DNA of 15,365 nucleotides. It comes from Myxococcales bacterium. GTDB taxonomy: Bacteria > Myxococcota > Polyangia > Fen-1088. The first letter of the stretch is position 1; each line of letters opens with the position of its first letter. Below are positions 7,147-15,285 of the stretch, piece after piece. The stretch covers positions 8,881-24,245 of the forward strand of contig PMCR01000301.1 of NCBI GenBank assembly GCA_003155465.1, read 5' to 3'. The notes beneath the pieces are model-generated. The model worked only from the letters and a program-made list of their open reading frames with translations, did not search any database and was not told the DNA's origin. The translations under genes were made by a program, and so were the position numbers.

Positions 7147-10100
7147 ATGACCAGTCGCCAAGAGCCGCACCAAGCCGTTGTGAAGATGATGTCAGTCCGG
7201 CGGTCGGCGTGCGTCTTGACGTTGATTGTCGCCGGGCAGGCTCTCGCGGCGGAAGGCACGCGGGAGGGTGACGCCCACGAGGCTCGATTCGAGGCCGAGC
7301 GCCGAGCTCTTCTGGCTCGCCGGGCGGCGCCCGAGGCAGCGGCGTCCCTGGCTGCACTGGTGCGCATGGAGGCGATGCTCAGCCCAGGGCGGTTGGCGGC
7401 CGTGCTGCGCGACTTCATCGAGCGAAAGGACGCGACCAGCGCGGATCCTCTGGTAGCCGCGCAGGCGGCCTATTTCCTATCCTTGGATGAAGACAGTTCG
7501 GGCCAGCACGAGCAGGCAGATTCGCGCCGGCAGGGGTTGGGCCTGTTGCGCGACTTGTGGGTGCTGGGGCCTTTCGATGCCCAGGGGCGTAGTGGCCTGG
7601 ATCGCGTCTTTCCGGCCGAGTTGGCTGTGCCGGATCCGCGCGGAATGGAGTGCTATCCGGGCAAGACCCACGAAGTCTGCTGGCGCCGGACATCTGCCGA
7701 TGTGGCTCGGCAGGGGGCGGTCGTGCTCAGCGCACTGTTGCGTCCGGACAACGACGCCGTCGCGTACGTGCTCGGCTACCTACACAGCGATCGGGGGCGT
7801 TGGGCGGCCTTGCGGCTGGGCTCGCCTGGACCGGTCAAGACCTGGCTCAACGGCCGCCTGGTGGCAAGTCGGGATGTGGTGCGGCCGTCTGGCCTGGACC
7901 AGGATTCGACCGTTCTCTGGCTTCCGCGTGGCGAGAGCGTGCTGCTGGTGAAGACGGTCGTGACCACAGGCGCCTGGCGTCTGTTCTTGCGTTTGACCGA
8001 CCCCCAGGGGGCCCCCCTGCCTGGGGTGACGGGAAACGCAGAGGCGCCGGCAGCCGGCGTGGCGACCTCCGCGTCGCCACCGCCTTTCCATGTCACAAAC
8101 CTGCCGGCCATCCGTGACCTGAAGGAGATCTTGCGTCGGCGCGCGGAGCAGGCCCCGAATGCCGAGGCGGATTCGCGCTGGCTCGATCTCGCGCGCGTGC
8201 TCGATCTTTTGCGCAGCGAGGACAGCGAGAGCAAGGCAGCCGAGGTGGCGGCCGGCAGGGCGGCGAGGGCAGAGCCGGATTCCTCGGCGGCCCGGTTTGC
8301 CGCACTCGTGTTCTTGGGCCAGGTGGCACGCGAGGAAGACGACGCGCGACAGGCGATGGAGCGAGCGCTGGTGCTGGCGCCGGGGTCGGGCGAGCGGGCG
8401 CTGGTCTTGGCCGAGCTTGGCGATCTGGCGCAACGGCAACGCCGGCCGGAGGCGGCGCTGCAGCGCTGGCGGCAAGCCGCAGCGGCCGACCCGACCTCGG
8501 TTCCGGCCCAGCTCGCCCTGGCGGGCGCGGAACGCGAAGCGGGCCTCTCCGCCGCGGCCTTGCGGCGCCTCGATGCGCTTCCCGCCGCGGCCAGAACGAT
8601 TTCGGCAGTGCGCGAGGCACACGCACATGCGCTGTTGGCCCTGGACCGTTTTGCGGAGGCGGAGGCCGAACAGCGGCAGGCATGGGACGCGCGGCGCTCC
8701 GATGCCGAGTTGCTGCGAGACCTGGCCGGGGCCGCGCGCCGTCGCGGCGATGAGATCCAGGCAGCCCAGCTCTACGGTGAAGCGGCGGGTTGGCGGCCCG
8801 ACCTGCACTTTCTGACCATCGAGCAGGCCCGTATGCTTGAGGGAGCGGGACAGGGGAGCGTGGCTGAGGCGGCGCTGCGCAAGGCCTTGCTGCGCTTGCC
8901 TGACGAGCCTCGCTTGCACGAGGAGCTGGGTCGCCTGCTGGCGCGAATGGGGCGTCCGCAGGAGGCGGCGGCGAGCTTGCGCCGGTCCCTGCACCTGCGA
9001 CCGCAGCAGCCGGCGCTGCGGCGCTACGCCGAGTCGTTGGCCGTCTCGCCGGACGGGGCACGCCGGTCGGCCGGTGTCGAGGATCTGGCACGGGCCTTCG
9101 CCGCCGACGGCGCGGCGGTGAGCCGGCCGGCGTTGCTTGCGCCTGTGGCGGCAACGGACGGCGATCCAGCCGTGATTCTGCTCGACCGCCACGTCACGCG
9201 CGTACACCCGAACGGTCTGGCCGACGCGTTTGTCCAGCGCATCGTTCACCTGCGTACCGACCGCGCGGCCCGCGACAACCAGGAAGCGCTGGTGCGCTAC
9301 GTGCCCGGCGAGCAGGAAGTGGAAATCCGCGAGGCGCGCATTTTTCGCCGCACCGGCGCGGGCGAGGTCGAGGTCTTCCAGGCGAGCGGGCGCGACGACC
9401 GCGACCTTTCCGAACCCTGGTACGGCCTATACTACGACGCGCGCGCCGAGGTGGTGACCTTCGAGAACTTGCGGGCCGGCGACGTGATCGAGGTGCAGTA
9501 CACGGTGGCCGATGTCGCCTACCAAAACGAGATGGCCGACTATTTTGGCGAACTTGCCATCATCGCTGAGCTTCTGCCCAAGAAGGAATGGGACTACACG
9601 CTCATCGCGCCGACGCAGCGGTCATTCTACTTCAACCAGCCGCGCCTTCCGGGGCTGAGGCGTCAGACGGAGCGGCAAGGGAATGAGGTGGTTTATCACT
9701 GGGCGGCCACCGATGTGGCACGCGTCGACGTCGAGCCCGCCATGCCCGGGTTCACCGAGGTTGCGCCCTATCTGCACATCAGCACCTACCAGAGCTGGCA
9801 GGAGGTGGGCCGGTGGTACTGGAGCCTGGCGAAGGACCAGTTGCAGAGTGATCAAACCCTCAAGCGGGTGGCGGCCGAGGCTGCCGCCGGGCTGCACAGC
9901 GATGCGGACAAGGTGCGGGCGTTGCACCGGTTCGTGATCGAGAAGACGCGCTACGTGGGCCTGGAATTCGGCATTCACGGGTACAAGCCCTATCCCGCGA
10001 GCCAAGTGTTGTTGCGCGGGTTTGGCGACTGCAAGGACAAGGCCTTGCTGCTGGTGGCCTTGCTGCGTGAAGTGGGAATCGAGTCCGAGTTGGTCCTACT

Positions 10101-10968
10101 GCGATCGCGCCGGGCCGGCCTGGTGGACAACGAGCCGGCTTCGCTGGCAATCTTCGACCACGCCATCACCTATGTTCCGGGTCTCGACCTTTATCTCGAC
10201 GCCACGGCAGAGTTTGCCGGTCTGGACGAGTTGCCCAGCCAGGACCAGGGGGTGATGGTCCTCCGGGTGGGATGGGGTGGAACCACGCTGGCGCGCACCC
10301 CGGTGCTGCCCGCTTCGGCCAACCGCGCTGCGCGCGTGTGGAAAGTCGTTCTGGCTGCCGACGGCAGCGCGCAGGTTGACGAAACGGTGACGGTCAAGGG
10401 CCAGGCTGCACATGAGTGGCGCGGTCACTACCAGACGCCCGGCGAGCGGCGCGAGCGCTACGCCAAGGTGTGGAACGGCCGTCACACCGGCGCGCAGTTG
10501 GAGGCGGTGGAGATGGCCGGAGTGGAGGACCGCAACCAGCCGGTGGTCGTGCGAGCACGCGCCCTCGTCCCGCATTTGGCCCAGCAGAACGACCGGGGCG
10601 AGTTTCATCTGCCTTCGAGTTCGCGCGAAACCGACCTGACCCAGACCTACGCCCGGCTGGGTGTACGCAGATGGCCGCTGGTTCTCGGGTTCCCGTGGCA
10701 ACATGAGGAGGAAATCGAGTACCGCCTGCCGGACGGGTTCCGCCTGCTGCGTGCCCCGACCGCGCGCAGTCTGCAGGGTGCCTTCGGCAGATTCGATCTA
10801 GGGGTAGCCGTGTCCTCGGATGGTCGCGTCGTCAAGGCGCACTCGCTCCTCTCCGTCGAACGTGATCGGATTGCTCCCGGTGAATATGGTGAGTTTCGCA
10901 CTTTCCTGCGCGATATCGACAATCTGCTCGGCGAGCCGATCGTGATCGCAGGGGAGAACGGGCGATGA
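7147..10968 (+). CDS. Exported TPR / DUF3857 / transglutaminase-like protein with intact triad
   Basis: About 1273 residues. The signal peptide (S-V-R-R, hydrophobic core, G-Q-A-L-A before A-E) points to the periplasm. A beta-sandwich-like region lies at about 140-310, with W-V-L-G-P-F, then W-L-N-G and a late L-L-V-K-T. Several TPR-like helical repeats cover about 380-635. A DUF3857-like region at about 670-860 begins V-I-L-L-D-R-H-V-T-R. The transglutaminase-like domain follows at about 930-1025, with G-D-C962-K-D-K-A, D-H1005-A-I-T-Y and Y-L-D1018-A-T, a complete Cys-His-Asp triad. A C-terminal beta-rich region ends the protein. Such domains may act as cysteine proteases or cross-linking enzymes; the substrate is unknown. 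The frame opens at GTG 7078, but that passes through the palindrome. ATG 7147 is chosen; ATG 7186 would leave an ideal signal peptide and is equally possible. The stop overlaps the next gene by ATGA. Confidence 0.88.
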   Translation: MTSRQEPHQAVVKMMSVRRSACVLTLIVAGQALAAEGTREGDAHEARFEAERRALLARRAAPEAAASLAALVRMEAMLSPGRLAAVLRDFIERKDATSADPLVAAQAAYFLSLDEDSSGQHEQADSRRQGLGLLRDLWVLGPFDAQGRSGLDRVFPAELAVPDPRGMECYPGKTHEVCWRRTSADVARQGAVVLSALLRPDNDAVAYVLGYLHSDRGRWAALRLGSPGPVKTWLNGRLVASRDVVRPSGLDQDSTVLWLPRGESVLLVKTVVTTGAWRLFLRLTDPQGAPLPGVTGNAEAPAAGVATSASPPPFHVTNLPAIRDLKEILRRRAEQAPNAEADSRWLDLARVLDLLRSEDSESKAAEVAAGRAARAEPDSSAARFAALVFLGQVAREEDDARQAMERALVLAPGSGERALVLAELGDLAQRQRRPEAALQRWRQAAAADPTSVPAQLALAGAEREAGLSAAALRRLDALPAAARTISAVREAHAHALLALDRFAEAEAEQRQAWDARRSDAELLRDLAGAARRRGDEIQAAQLYGEAAGWRPDLHFLTIEQARMLEGAGQGSVAEAALRKALLRLPDEPRLHEELGRLLARMGRPQEAAASLRRSLHLRPQQPALRRYAESLAVSPDGARRSAGVEDLARAFAADGAAVSRPALLAPVAATDGDPAVILLDRHVTRVHPNGLADAFVQRIVHLRTDRAARDNQEALVRYVPGEQEVEIREARIFRRTGAGEVEVFQASGRDDRDLSEPWYGLYYDARAEVVTFENLRAGDVIEVQYTVADVAYQNEMADYFGELAIIAELLPKKEWDYTLIAPTQRSFYFNQPRLPGLRRQTERQGNEVVYHWAATDVARVDVEPAMPGFTEVAPYLHISTYQSWQEVGRWYWSLAKDQLQSDQTLKRVAAEAAAGLHSDADKVRALHRFVIEKTRYVGLEFGIHGYKPYPASQVLLRGFGDCKDKALLLVALLREVGIESELVLLRSRRAGLVDNEPASLAIFDHAITYVPGLDLYLDATAEFAGLDELPSQDQGVMVLRVGWGGTTLARTPVLPASANRAARVWKVVLAADGSAQVDETVTVKGQAAHEWRGHYQTPGERRERYAKVWNGRHTGAQLEAVEMAGVEDRNQPVVVRARALVPHLAQQNDRGEFHLPSSSRETDLTQTYARLGVRRWPLVLGFPWQHEEEIEYRLPDGFRLLRAPTARSLQGAFGRFDLGVAVSSDGRVVKAHSLLSVERDRIAPGEYGEFRTFLRDIDNLLGEPIVIAGENGR

Positions 10969-13900
10969 GCAGGCGGATTGACTGGGGCCAGGACATGGTG
11001 AGCAAGCGGATTGACTGGGGCCAGGGCATGGTGAGCAAGCGGAGCCGTGAGGCTTGTGTGCTCTTGGCGTGTTTCGCCGTGGGTTGCGCGGGAATCTTGG
11101 CGGGTGGCCGACGGCTGGCCCCAACCACCGAAACCGGCCGGGCCTGGCAGGCACTGGTCGACGGGAAGGCCGACCAGGCGGCGGAGCTGTTCGGGCGCGT
11201 CCTCGGCGCGGATGAGAAGCGCGAGCCCCGGACCTTGGCCCTGTTTGGAGCCGGCAGCCTGGCCTACGAACGGGGGGACGACGAAGCGGCTGTGGAGCAC
11301 TACCTCGACCTGATCGCGGCGGTGGCAGCGAGCGGCGATGCGCGCGATGGGTTGCTGGCCTCGGCGGCGGCCGCGCGGCTGCCGCGCCTGCTCGACGAAT
11401 TGTCCGACCGGCGCGTGGCTGAAGATAGGGTTCTGGCCCTGCCGCGCGATCGTCTGCCTTGGCGCGCGCAGTATCTGCTGGCATCGCTTTGTTCCGAAAT
11501 CGCCCGGCGACGGGCGGACGCGGGGTTGTTGGAGAAAGAGGCGCGTCGGTCGGGGTGCCCGGCCGAATTGCGTCTGGTCGGCGTGGCCGGGCGCTTGCCG
11601 TATCTGGATCTCTTGTCCCATGACGTGCGTGTGGCGAATCCAGCGCGGGCGCTTGCGCGCTCGGGCTGTCGGTTCACCACGCCCAGCACGGATTTGCTGC
11701 CCGGCGTACGGATGCTCCATTCCGAGATTGACCTCGGGGCCGGTCACTATCAGGTCGTGCTCGACTACGGGGGGCCAGCCGTGCTGCGCGTGGATGGCGG
11801 CCCCTGGCACCACCACGGCGACTCGTCCGAAGCGTTTGGCCCACGCTGGTCAGCGCTGTCGCTGGCGCTCGGCCAGGGTCGGCACCAGGTGGACCTGCGC
11901 CTGGGCAGCTATGGTGGACGCATCGATGTGGGCCTGCAGTTCGCGCCTGTTTCCAGCCGGGGCCGCGCCGACCCGGAGAGCTGGGCTGACCGTTCCTCGC
12001 CGGAACAGGCCGTTTTCGAACTTGCGGCGGCATTGTCTGCACATATGGCCGGCGACGTGGAACAGGAGCTGGTGCAAGCGGCGGCTCTCGCCAAGCGTCC
12101 CGGTTTTGCGCTTGGCCTGTCCGCGGCGGCGCGCATGGCAGAGATGGATTCCACGCTGCCGGAGAACATGAACCGCGACCACGCGCGTGCTCTCTATCTG
12201 CGTGTCGTGGCCGTGGACCCGCATCTGGCGCGGGCCTGGTCGGACCTTGCGCGTCTGGAGCTCGACAACGAGAGGCCGCGCGAGGCGGTTGAGAACGCCC
12301 AGCAGGCACGGAGCGCCGCACCCGGCTGGTGGCCAGCCGCGCTGCAACTGGCCGATGCTTTGCGCGCGCGGGGGCTGGAACGCGACGCCGACGCGGCCCT
12401 GGCAGTCGCCCTGGCGCATGGTCAGAAAGGGCAGGGGGCGTGTGCGGCCCTGGAAAGCGGGTTCCACCGTGCCGAAGAACGGGCACTGGTCGGCGAGCAG
12501 GAGCGACTGGCTCGCCTGCTGGTCTGCTGTGACGCCCAGTCTGAGACGCCGGTGTCTTGGTATCGACAGCGCGGTGATGTGGCCGCAGCGGAGGCGGCCC
12601 TGCGGCGTGCCCTGCCCACCAGCGCGGAGCCGGCCCAGGTCCGTTCGGAGTTGGCGGCGCTCTTGCTGGCGCGAGACGACGGGGCTGGTGCCGCGTCGGA
12701 ATTGCAGGCCTTGGTCGACTGGTCCCCGCATGACGTTCATCTGCGCCTGCGCCTGGCTGATGCCCTGCTGGCCGCTGGCGCGGCAAAGGCGGCGCGCGCC
12801 GTGCTGGTCGAAACGCTCTCTCGTTTTTCCGGAAGCGGCGCCGTCCGGCAGGCGGCTCGCATCGCCGGGCTGTCCCTGCCGCTCGACGAATTCCGGCTGG
12901 ATGGCGCGCCGGTAATCCGGGACTTCCTTGCGTCTGGCCGCCACTACCAAGCGCCGGCGGTGGTGGTGTTGGATCGCACTGTCGAGCGGATTTTCCCTGA
13001 CGGAGGGCGCGCCAGTCTCACCCACACCATCACGCTGGTTCTGAGCAAGGAAGGCATCGAACGGGCGGGTGAGGTTTCTCTGCCATCCGGGGGCGAGGTG
13101 CTGGCCTTGCGCACGCGCAAGGCTGACGGGACGATCCGCGAGGCCCAGGAGATCGCCGGCAAGCCAACGGTTTCCGCCACCGATGTGGCGGTGGGCGACT
13201 TCGTCGAGTGGGAGACCCTGGAATACAAGCAGCCCGCCGAGGCGTTCGCGCCAGGCTTCTTGGGCGAGCGCTTCTACTTCCAGTCAGCCGAGGCACCTCT
13301 CGACCGTAGCGAGTACCTGTTGGTCGTACCGATTGGCATGACGGTGGACCAGGATCGGCGGGCCGGGGCGCCCGAGGCGACGGCAGGCCCTGGGTCCGGG
13401 GGAACCCGGGTCTTGCGCTTCGTCGCGCGGCAGATGCCGCAACTCTTTCCCGAGCGCTCGTCGGTTGCCGCGGAAGACTGGGTGCCCTCGGTGCGCGTGT
13501 CGAGCGGCGTCGATTTCGCACACTGGTCGCGCTTTTTGGCCGACCGTCTGCACACCGTGGCGCGCGTTTCACCCGATCTGCGACAAGTCGCCACGCAGAT
13601 CAGGGCCGAGGCTGGTGGCGAGCGGGCGAAGATTCCCGAGGCCATCACCAACTGGGTGAACCAGCACATCGAGCCCGAGGCCAGCCTGTTCGAGCCGGCG
13701 ACCGTGTCGCTCGCTCGGGGACAAGGGAACCGGGCGGCGGTGGTGCTGGCGCTGGCGCGCACACTGGGGATCGAGGCGGAATTGATGCTTGTGCGTCCGC
13801 TCAACCGCGCACCCGCGGCGGCGAAACTGGCGTCGCAGGCACTGGATGATTTCAGCGAAGCGCTGGTACGTTTTCCTGGCCTTGACGGGGCGACACGATT

Positions 13901-14699
13901 TTTCGATCCGCGCACGCGGCGCGCCCCGTTCGGCTATTTGCCGCCCGGGTTGGCGGGTGCGCCTGGCTTCGTCGTGGGCGACGATGCGCTGGCCCTTGCC
14001 GTCGGCGTGGTGCCAGATGGGCGCCACGTCTTGATGAGGATTCGCCTGTCCGCGGACGGCAGCGCGGCCACAAACGTGACAGAAGACCTCAGCGGCTGGC
14101 CCGCACTGGAGTGGAACGAGGTCATGGAGCGGGCGGGCCGGGATCGGACGAAACTGCGCCAGGAGTTCGAACAGCGCTGGTTGAGCCAGCAGTTCCCGGG
14201 CGCGGTCTTGGATCAACTCTCCTTGCAGGAGGGCCCGTCGGGCGGAAGACGGGTCAGCTACTCCCTGACCAGCCCGCGCATGGCCACGCGCACCGGCAAC
14301 ATTCTCTGGCTGCGTCCCGGCTTCTTTCTGGCGCAGCCGGGCCGGCGCTACCTCACCGAATCGCAGCGCCGGACGTCCTTGCAGCTCGGCTACGACGTGC
14401 CGCTCTTGCTGGAGGCCGACATCGAGTTGCCACCGGGAGCGCAAGTGATTGATCTGGGAGCGAGCGGCAGTGTCACGGCCGGCGAGGCGCGCTTTTCCGA
14501 GGAACGGCTGGTCCAGGTTGAAGCGTCTCGGGGCGATGCGCCCGGCGCTGCGCACCTGCTTCTGCGACGGCGCTGGCAGCTCCCGCTGACCCGCGTCTTG
14601 CCGGCTGACTACCAGGAGTTGGCCAGCAACCTGCGGCAGGTGGATCCTTTGGAGCAAGGAGAGATTCGCGTCGAGCTAGCGGCTGGGTCGGGGAAGTAG
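10965..14699 (+). CDS. Exported TPR / DUF3857 / transglutaminase-like pseudoenzyme, paralog of the preceding gene
   Basis: 1244 residues in the same layout as its neighbour. The N-terminus probably carries a lipoprotein signal: L-L-A-C36 or A-V-G-C41 after K-R-S-R. A beta-sandwich-like region lies at about 245-325, TPR-like repeats at about 375-635 and a DUF3857-like region at about 650-850 (V-V-V-L-D-R-T-V-E-R). The transglutaminase-like part covers about 895-985. Alignment by eye with the neighbour puts R-G-Q-G-N922-R-A-A against R-G-F-G-D-C-K-D-K-A, so Cys-Lys-Asp is deleted. S-E965-A-L sits against D-H-A-I, so His is replaced by Glu. Only the Asp (F-F-D981-P) seems retained. The protein should be catalytically dead in this domain and may be a scaffold or partner of the active paralog. 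It is translationally coupled to that gene (ATGA). The first residues include an 11-residue tandem duplication. Confidence 0.88.
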   Translation: MSRRIDWGQDMVSKRIDWGQGMVSKRSREACVLLACFAVGCAGILAGGRRLAPTTETGRAWQALVDGKADQAAELFGRVLGADEKREPRTLALFGAGSLAYERGDDEAAVEHYLDLIAAVAASGDARDGLLASAAAARLPRLLDELSDRRVAEDRVLALPRDRLPWRAQYLLASLCSEIARRRADAGLLEKEARRSGCPAELRLVGVAGRLPYLDLLSHDVRVANPARALARSGCRFTTPSTDLLPGVRMLHSEIDLGAGHYQVVLDYGGPAVLRVDGGPWHHHGDSSEAFGPRWSALSLALGQGRHQVDLRLGSYGGRIDVGLQFAPVSSRGRADPESWADRSSPEQAVFELAAALSAHMAGDVEQELVQAAALAKRPGFALGLSAAARMAEMDSTLPENMNRDHARALYLRVVAVDPHLARAWSDLARLELDNERPREAVENAQQARSAAPGWWPAALQLADALRARGLERDADAALAVALAHGQKGQGACAALESGFHRAEERALVGEQERLARLLVCCDAQSETPVSWYRQRGDVAAAEAALRRALPTSAEPAQVRSELAALLLARDDGAGAASELQALVDWSPHDVHLRLRLADALLAAGAAKAARAVLVETLSRFSGSGAVRQAARIAGLSLPLDEFRLDGAPVIRDFLASGRHYQAPAVVVLDRTVERIFPDGGRASLTHTITLVLSKEGIERAGEVSLPSGGEVLALRTRKADGTIREAQEIAGKPTVSATDVAVGDFVEWETLEYKQPAEAFAPGFLGERFYFQSAEAPLDRSEYLLVVPIGMTVDQDRRAGAPEATAGPGSGGTRVLRFVARQMPQLFPERSSVAAEDWVPSVRVSSGVDFAHWSRFLADRLHTVARVSPDLRQVATQIRAEAGGERAKIPEAITNWVNQHIEPEASLFEPATVSLARGQGNRAAVVLALARTLGIEAELMLVRPLNRAPAAAKLASQALDDFSEALVRFPGLDGATRFFDPRTRRAPFGYLPPGLAGAPGFVVGDDALALAVGVVPDGRHVLMRIRLSADGSAATNVTEDLSGWPALEWNEVMERAGRDRTKLRQEFEQRWLSQQFPGAVLDQLSLQEGPSGGRRVSYSLTSPRMATRTGNILWLRPGFFLAQPGRRYLTESQRRTSLQLGYDVPLLLEADIELPPGAQVIDLGASGSVTAGEARFSEERLVQVEASRGDAPGAAHLLLRRRWQLPLTRVLPADYQELASNLRQVDPLEQGEIRVELAAGSGK
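10974..11039 (+). repeat. 33-bp in-frame tandem duplication of the gene start region
   Basis: Two copies of a 33-base unit lie at 10974-11006 and 11007-11039, differing at one base (GAC versus GGC), and encode R-I-D-W-G-Q-(D/G)-M-V-S-K twice. Each unit contains a C-C-A-G-G-(A/G)-C run followed directly by ATG-GTG-AGC-AAG-CGG. This resembles the ATG-AGC-AGG-CGG of the annotated start, so three possible starts are in frame (10965, 10995 and 11028). The near identity suggests a recent event. Confidence 0.85.
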
Positions 14700-14803
14700 C
14701 TCGGACACGAGGCCGGACTGGCACGCGCGGGCCAGCCTATCGCTCACCGAGGCACTTGGCGATTTTGGCCTTCACTTCGTCCCATTCGACGGCCTCGGCG
14801 CGA
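14700..14803. other. Intergenic stretch with an antitoxin-tail-like reading on the minus strand
   Basis: Beyond the toxin remnant's final stop, another minus frame reads R-A-E-A-V-E-W-D-E-V-K-A-K-I and ends at TAG 14737-14739. E-W-D-E-V-K-x-x-I resembles the C-terminal end of small addiction-module antitoxins paired with ParE-type toxins. It has no start of its own and may be a recombined fragment or chance. A weak CTGGC/GCCAG inverted repeat at about 14718-14735 lacks a T-run and is not called a terminator. Confidence 0.3.
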
Positions 14804-15100
14804 TCAGCGTTGCGCCCAGTGGTCTGGCCGACGTTTGAGATGAGCGACGGCCACGATCTCGGGCTGGTCGTCGGAGATCTCGCGATGGATGATGGCGTAG
14901 GGATAGTGCCCGACCAGGACGCGACGGGCACCACGGATCAGGGGCCATCAGCGCGGTGACTCCACTATCTAGCCGGCGCGATGACGAATGGCCGTGATGA
15001 ATCGACCACCCAGCCCAGCCACACGTTCGTCGTACCAAGACGCAGCATCTTGTAGCTCCGCCTCGGCGAGGGGATTGAAGCGAAGGCGCCTACTTGCCAC
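14804..15100 (-). pseudogene. ParE/RelE-family toxin with two in-frame stop codons
   Basis: Read on the minus strand from GTG 15100 to the final TGA at 14806-14804, one frame gives a near complete ParE/RelE-type toxin of about 95 residues. The N-terminal half has R-R-L-R-F-N-P-L-A-E-A-E-L, A-S-W-Y-D-E-R and G-L-G-G-R-F-I. The C-terminal half has R-R-V-L-V-G-H-Y-P-Y-A-I-I-H-R, E-I-V-A-V-A-H-L-K-R-R-P and W. These are the typical strands of toxins that act on the ribosome or gyrase. The frame is interrupted by TAG at 14971-14969 and TGA at 14950-14948, with six sense codons between, so the protein is cut just before the conserved C-terminal strands. No frameshift is needed. The start overlaps the 3' end of an upstream coding tail (stop 15092-15090), as in antitoxin-toxin operons. 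Confidence 0.75.
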
Positions 15101-15155
15101 CAAAGCGCTGCTCGAGACGGGCGAAGAACTCGTCGGCCGGGATGGTCGCGATTCT
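15090..15155 (-). pseudogene. C-terminal remnant of the putative antitoxin
   Basis: The minus frame ending at TAG 15092-15090 reads R-I-A-T-I-P-A-D-E-F-F-A-R-L-E-Q-R-F-G-G-K. Upstream of about 15155 it runs straight into tandem repeats, so the normal N-terminal part appears to be missing or replaced. Its overlap with the toxin start by about 11 bases suggests that it is the tail of the partner antitoxin. The family is not recognisable from 21 residues. The frame stays open through the repeats to ATG 15353 as an 87-residue product of low complexity, which is probably fortuitous. Confidence 0.4.
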
Positions 15156-15193
15156 GCCCAAGCCTGGTGCCCAAGCGTGGTGCCCAAGCGTGG
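15155..15193. repeat. 13-bp tandem repeat, three copies
   Basis: Three head-to-tail copies of TGCCCAAGC(C/G)TGG lie at 15155-15167, 15168-15180 and 15181-15193; copies two and three are identical. A diverged fourth form, CACCCAAGGGTGG, recurs at 15232-15244 at the junction of the two 51-bp units, so the two repeat systems are nested. Confidence 0.9.
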
Positions 15194-15285
15194 TGCCAGA
15201 GGCTTGTTGAGGGAGGCTTCCTGAGGTCGGACACCCAAGGGTGGTACCAGAGGCTTGTTGAGGGAGGCTTCCTGAGGTCGGACAC
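15190..15285. repeat. 51-bp tandem repeat, two copies
   Basis: Bases 15190-15234 and 15241-15285 match at 44 of 45 positions, with a period of 51 bases. The single difference is GGTGCC versus GGTACC. The unit contains AGGCTTGTTGAGGGAGGCTT, itself carrying AGGCTT twice. Because 51 is divisible by three, a reading frame can pass through both copies. Confidence 0.92.

Noticed and set aside
7780..9249. Long minus-strand open frame of 489 codons
   Set aside because: It is a GC-rich shadow of the first transglutaminase-like gene, Arg/Gln-rich with no domain.
10647..11816. Minus-strand open frame of 389 codons across the junction of the two paralogs
   Set aside because: It spans the ends of two well supported plus-strand genes and shows no family features.
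14718..14735. Terminator after the second transglutaminase-like gene
   Set aside because: Only a 5-bp CTGGC/GCCAG stem, with no T-run following.
15155..15285. CRISPR array
   Set aside because: The copies are directly tandem with no unique spacers and differ in unit length (13 and 51 bp).
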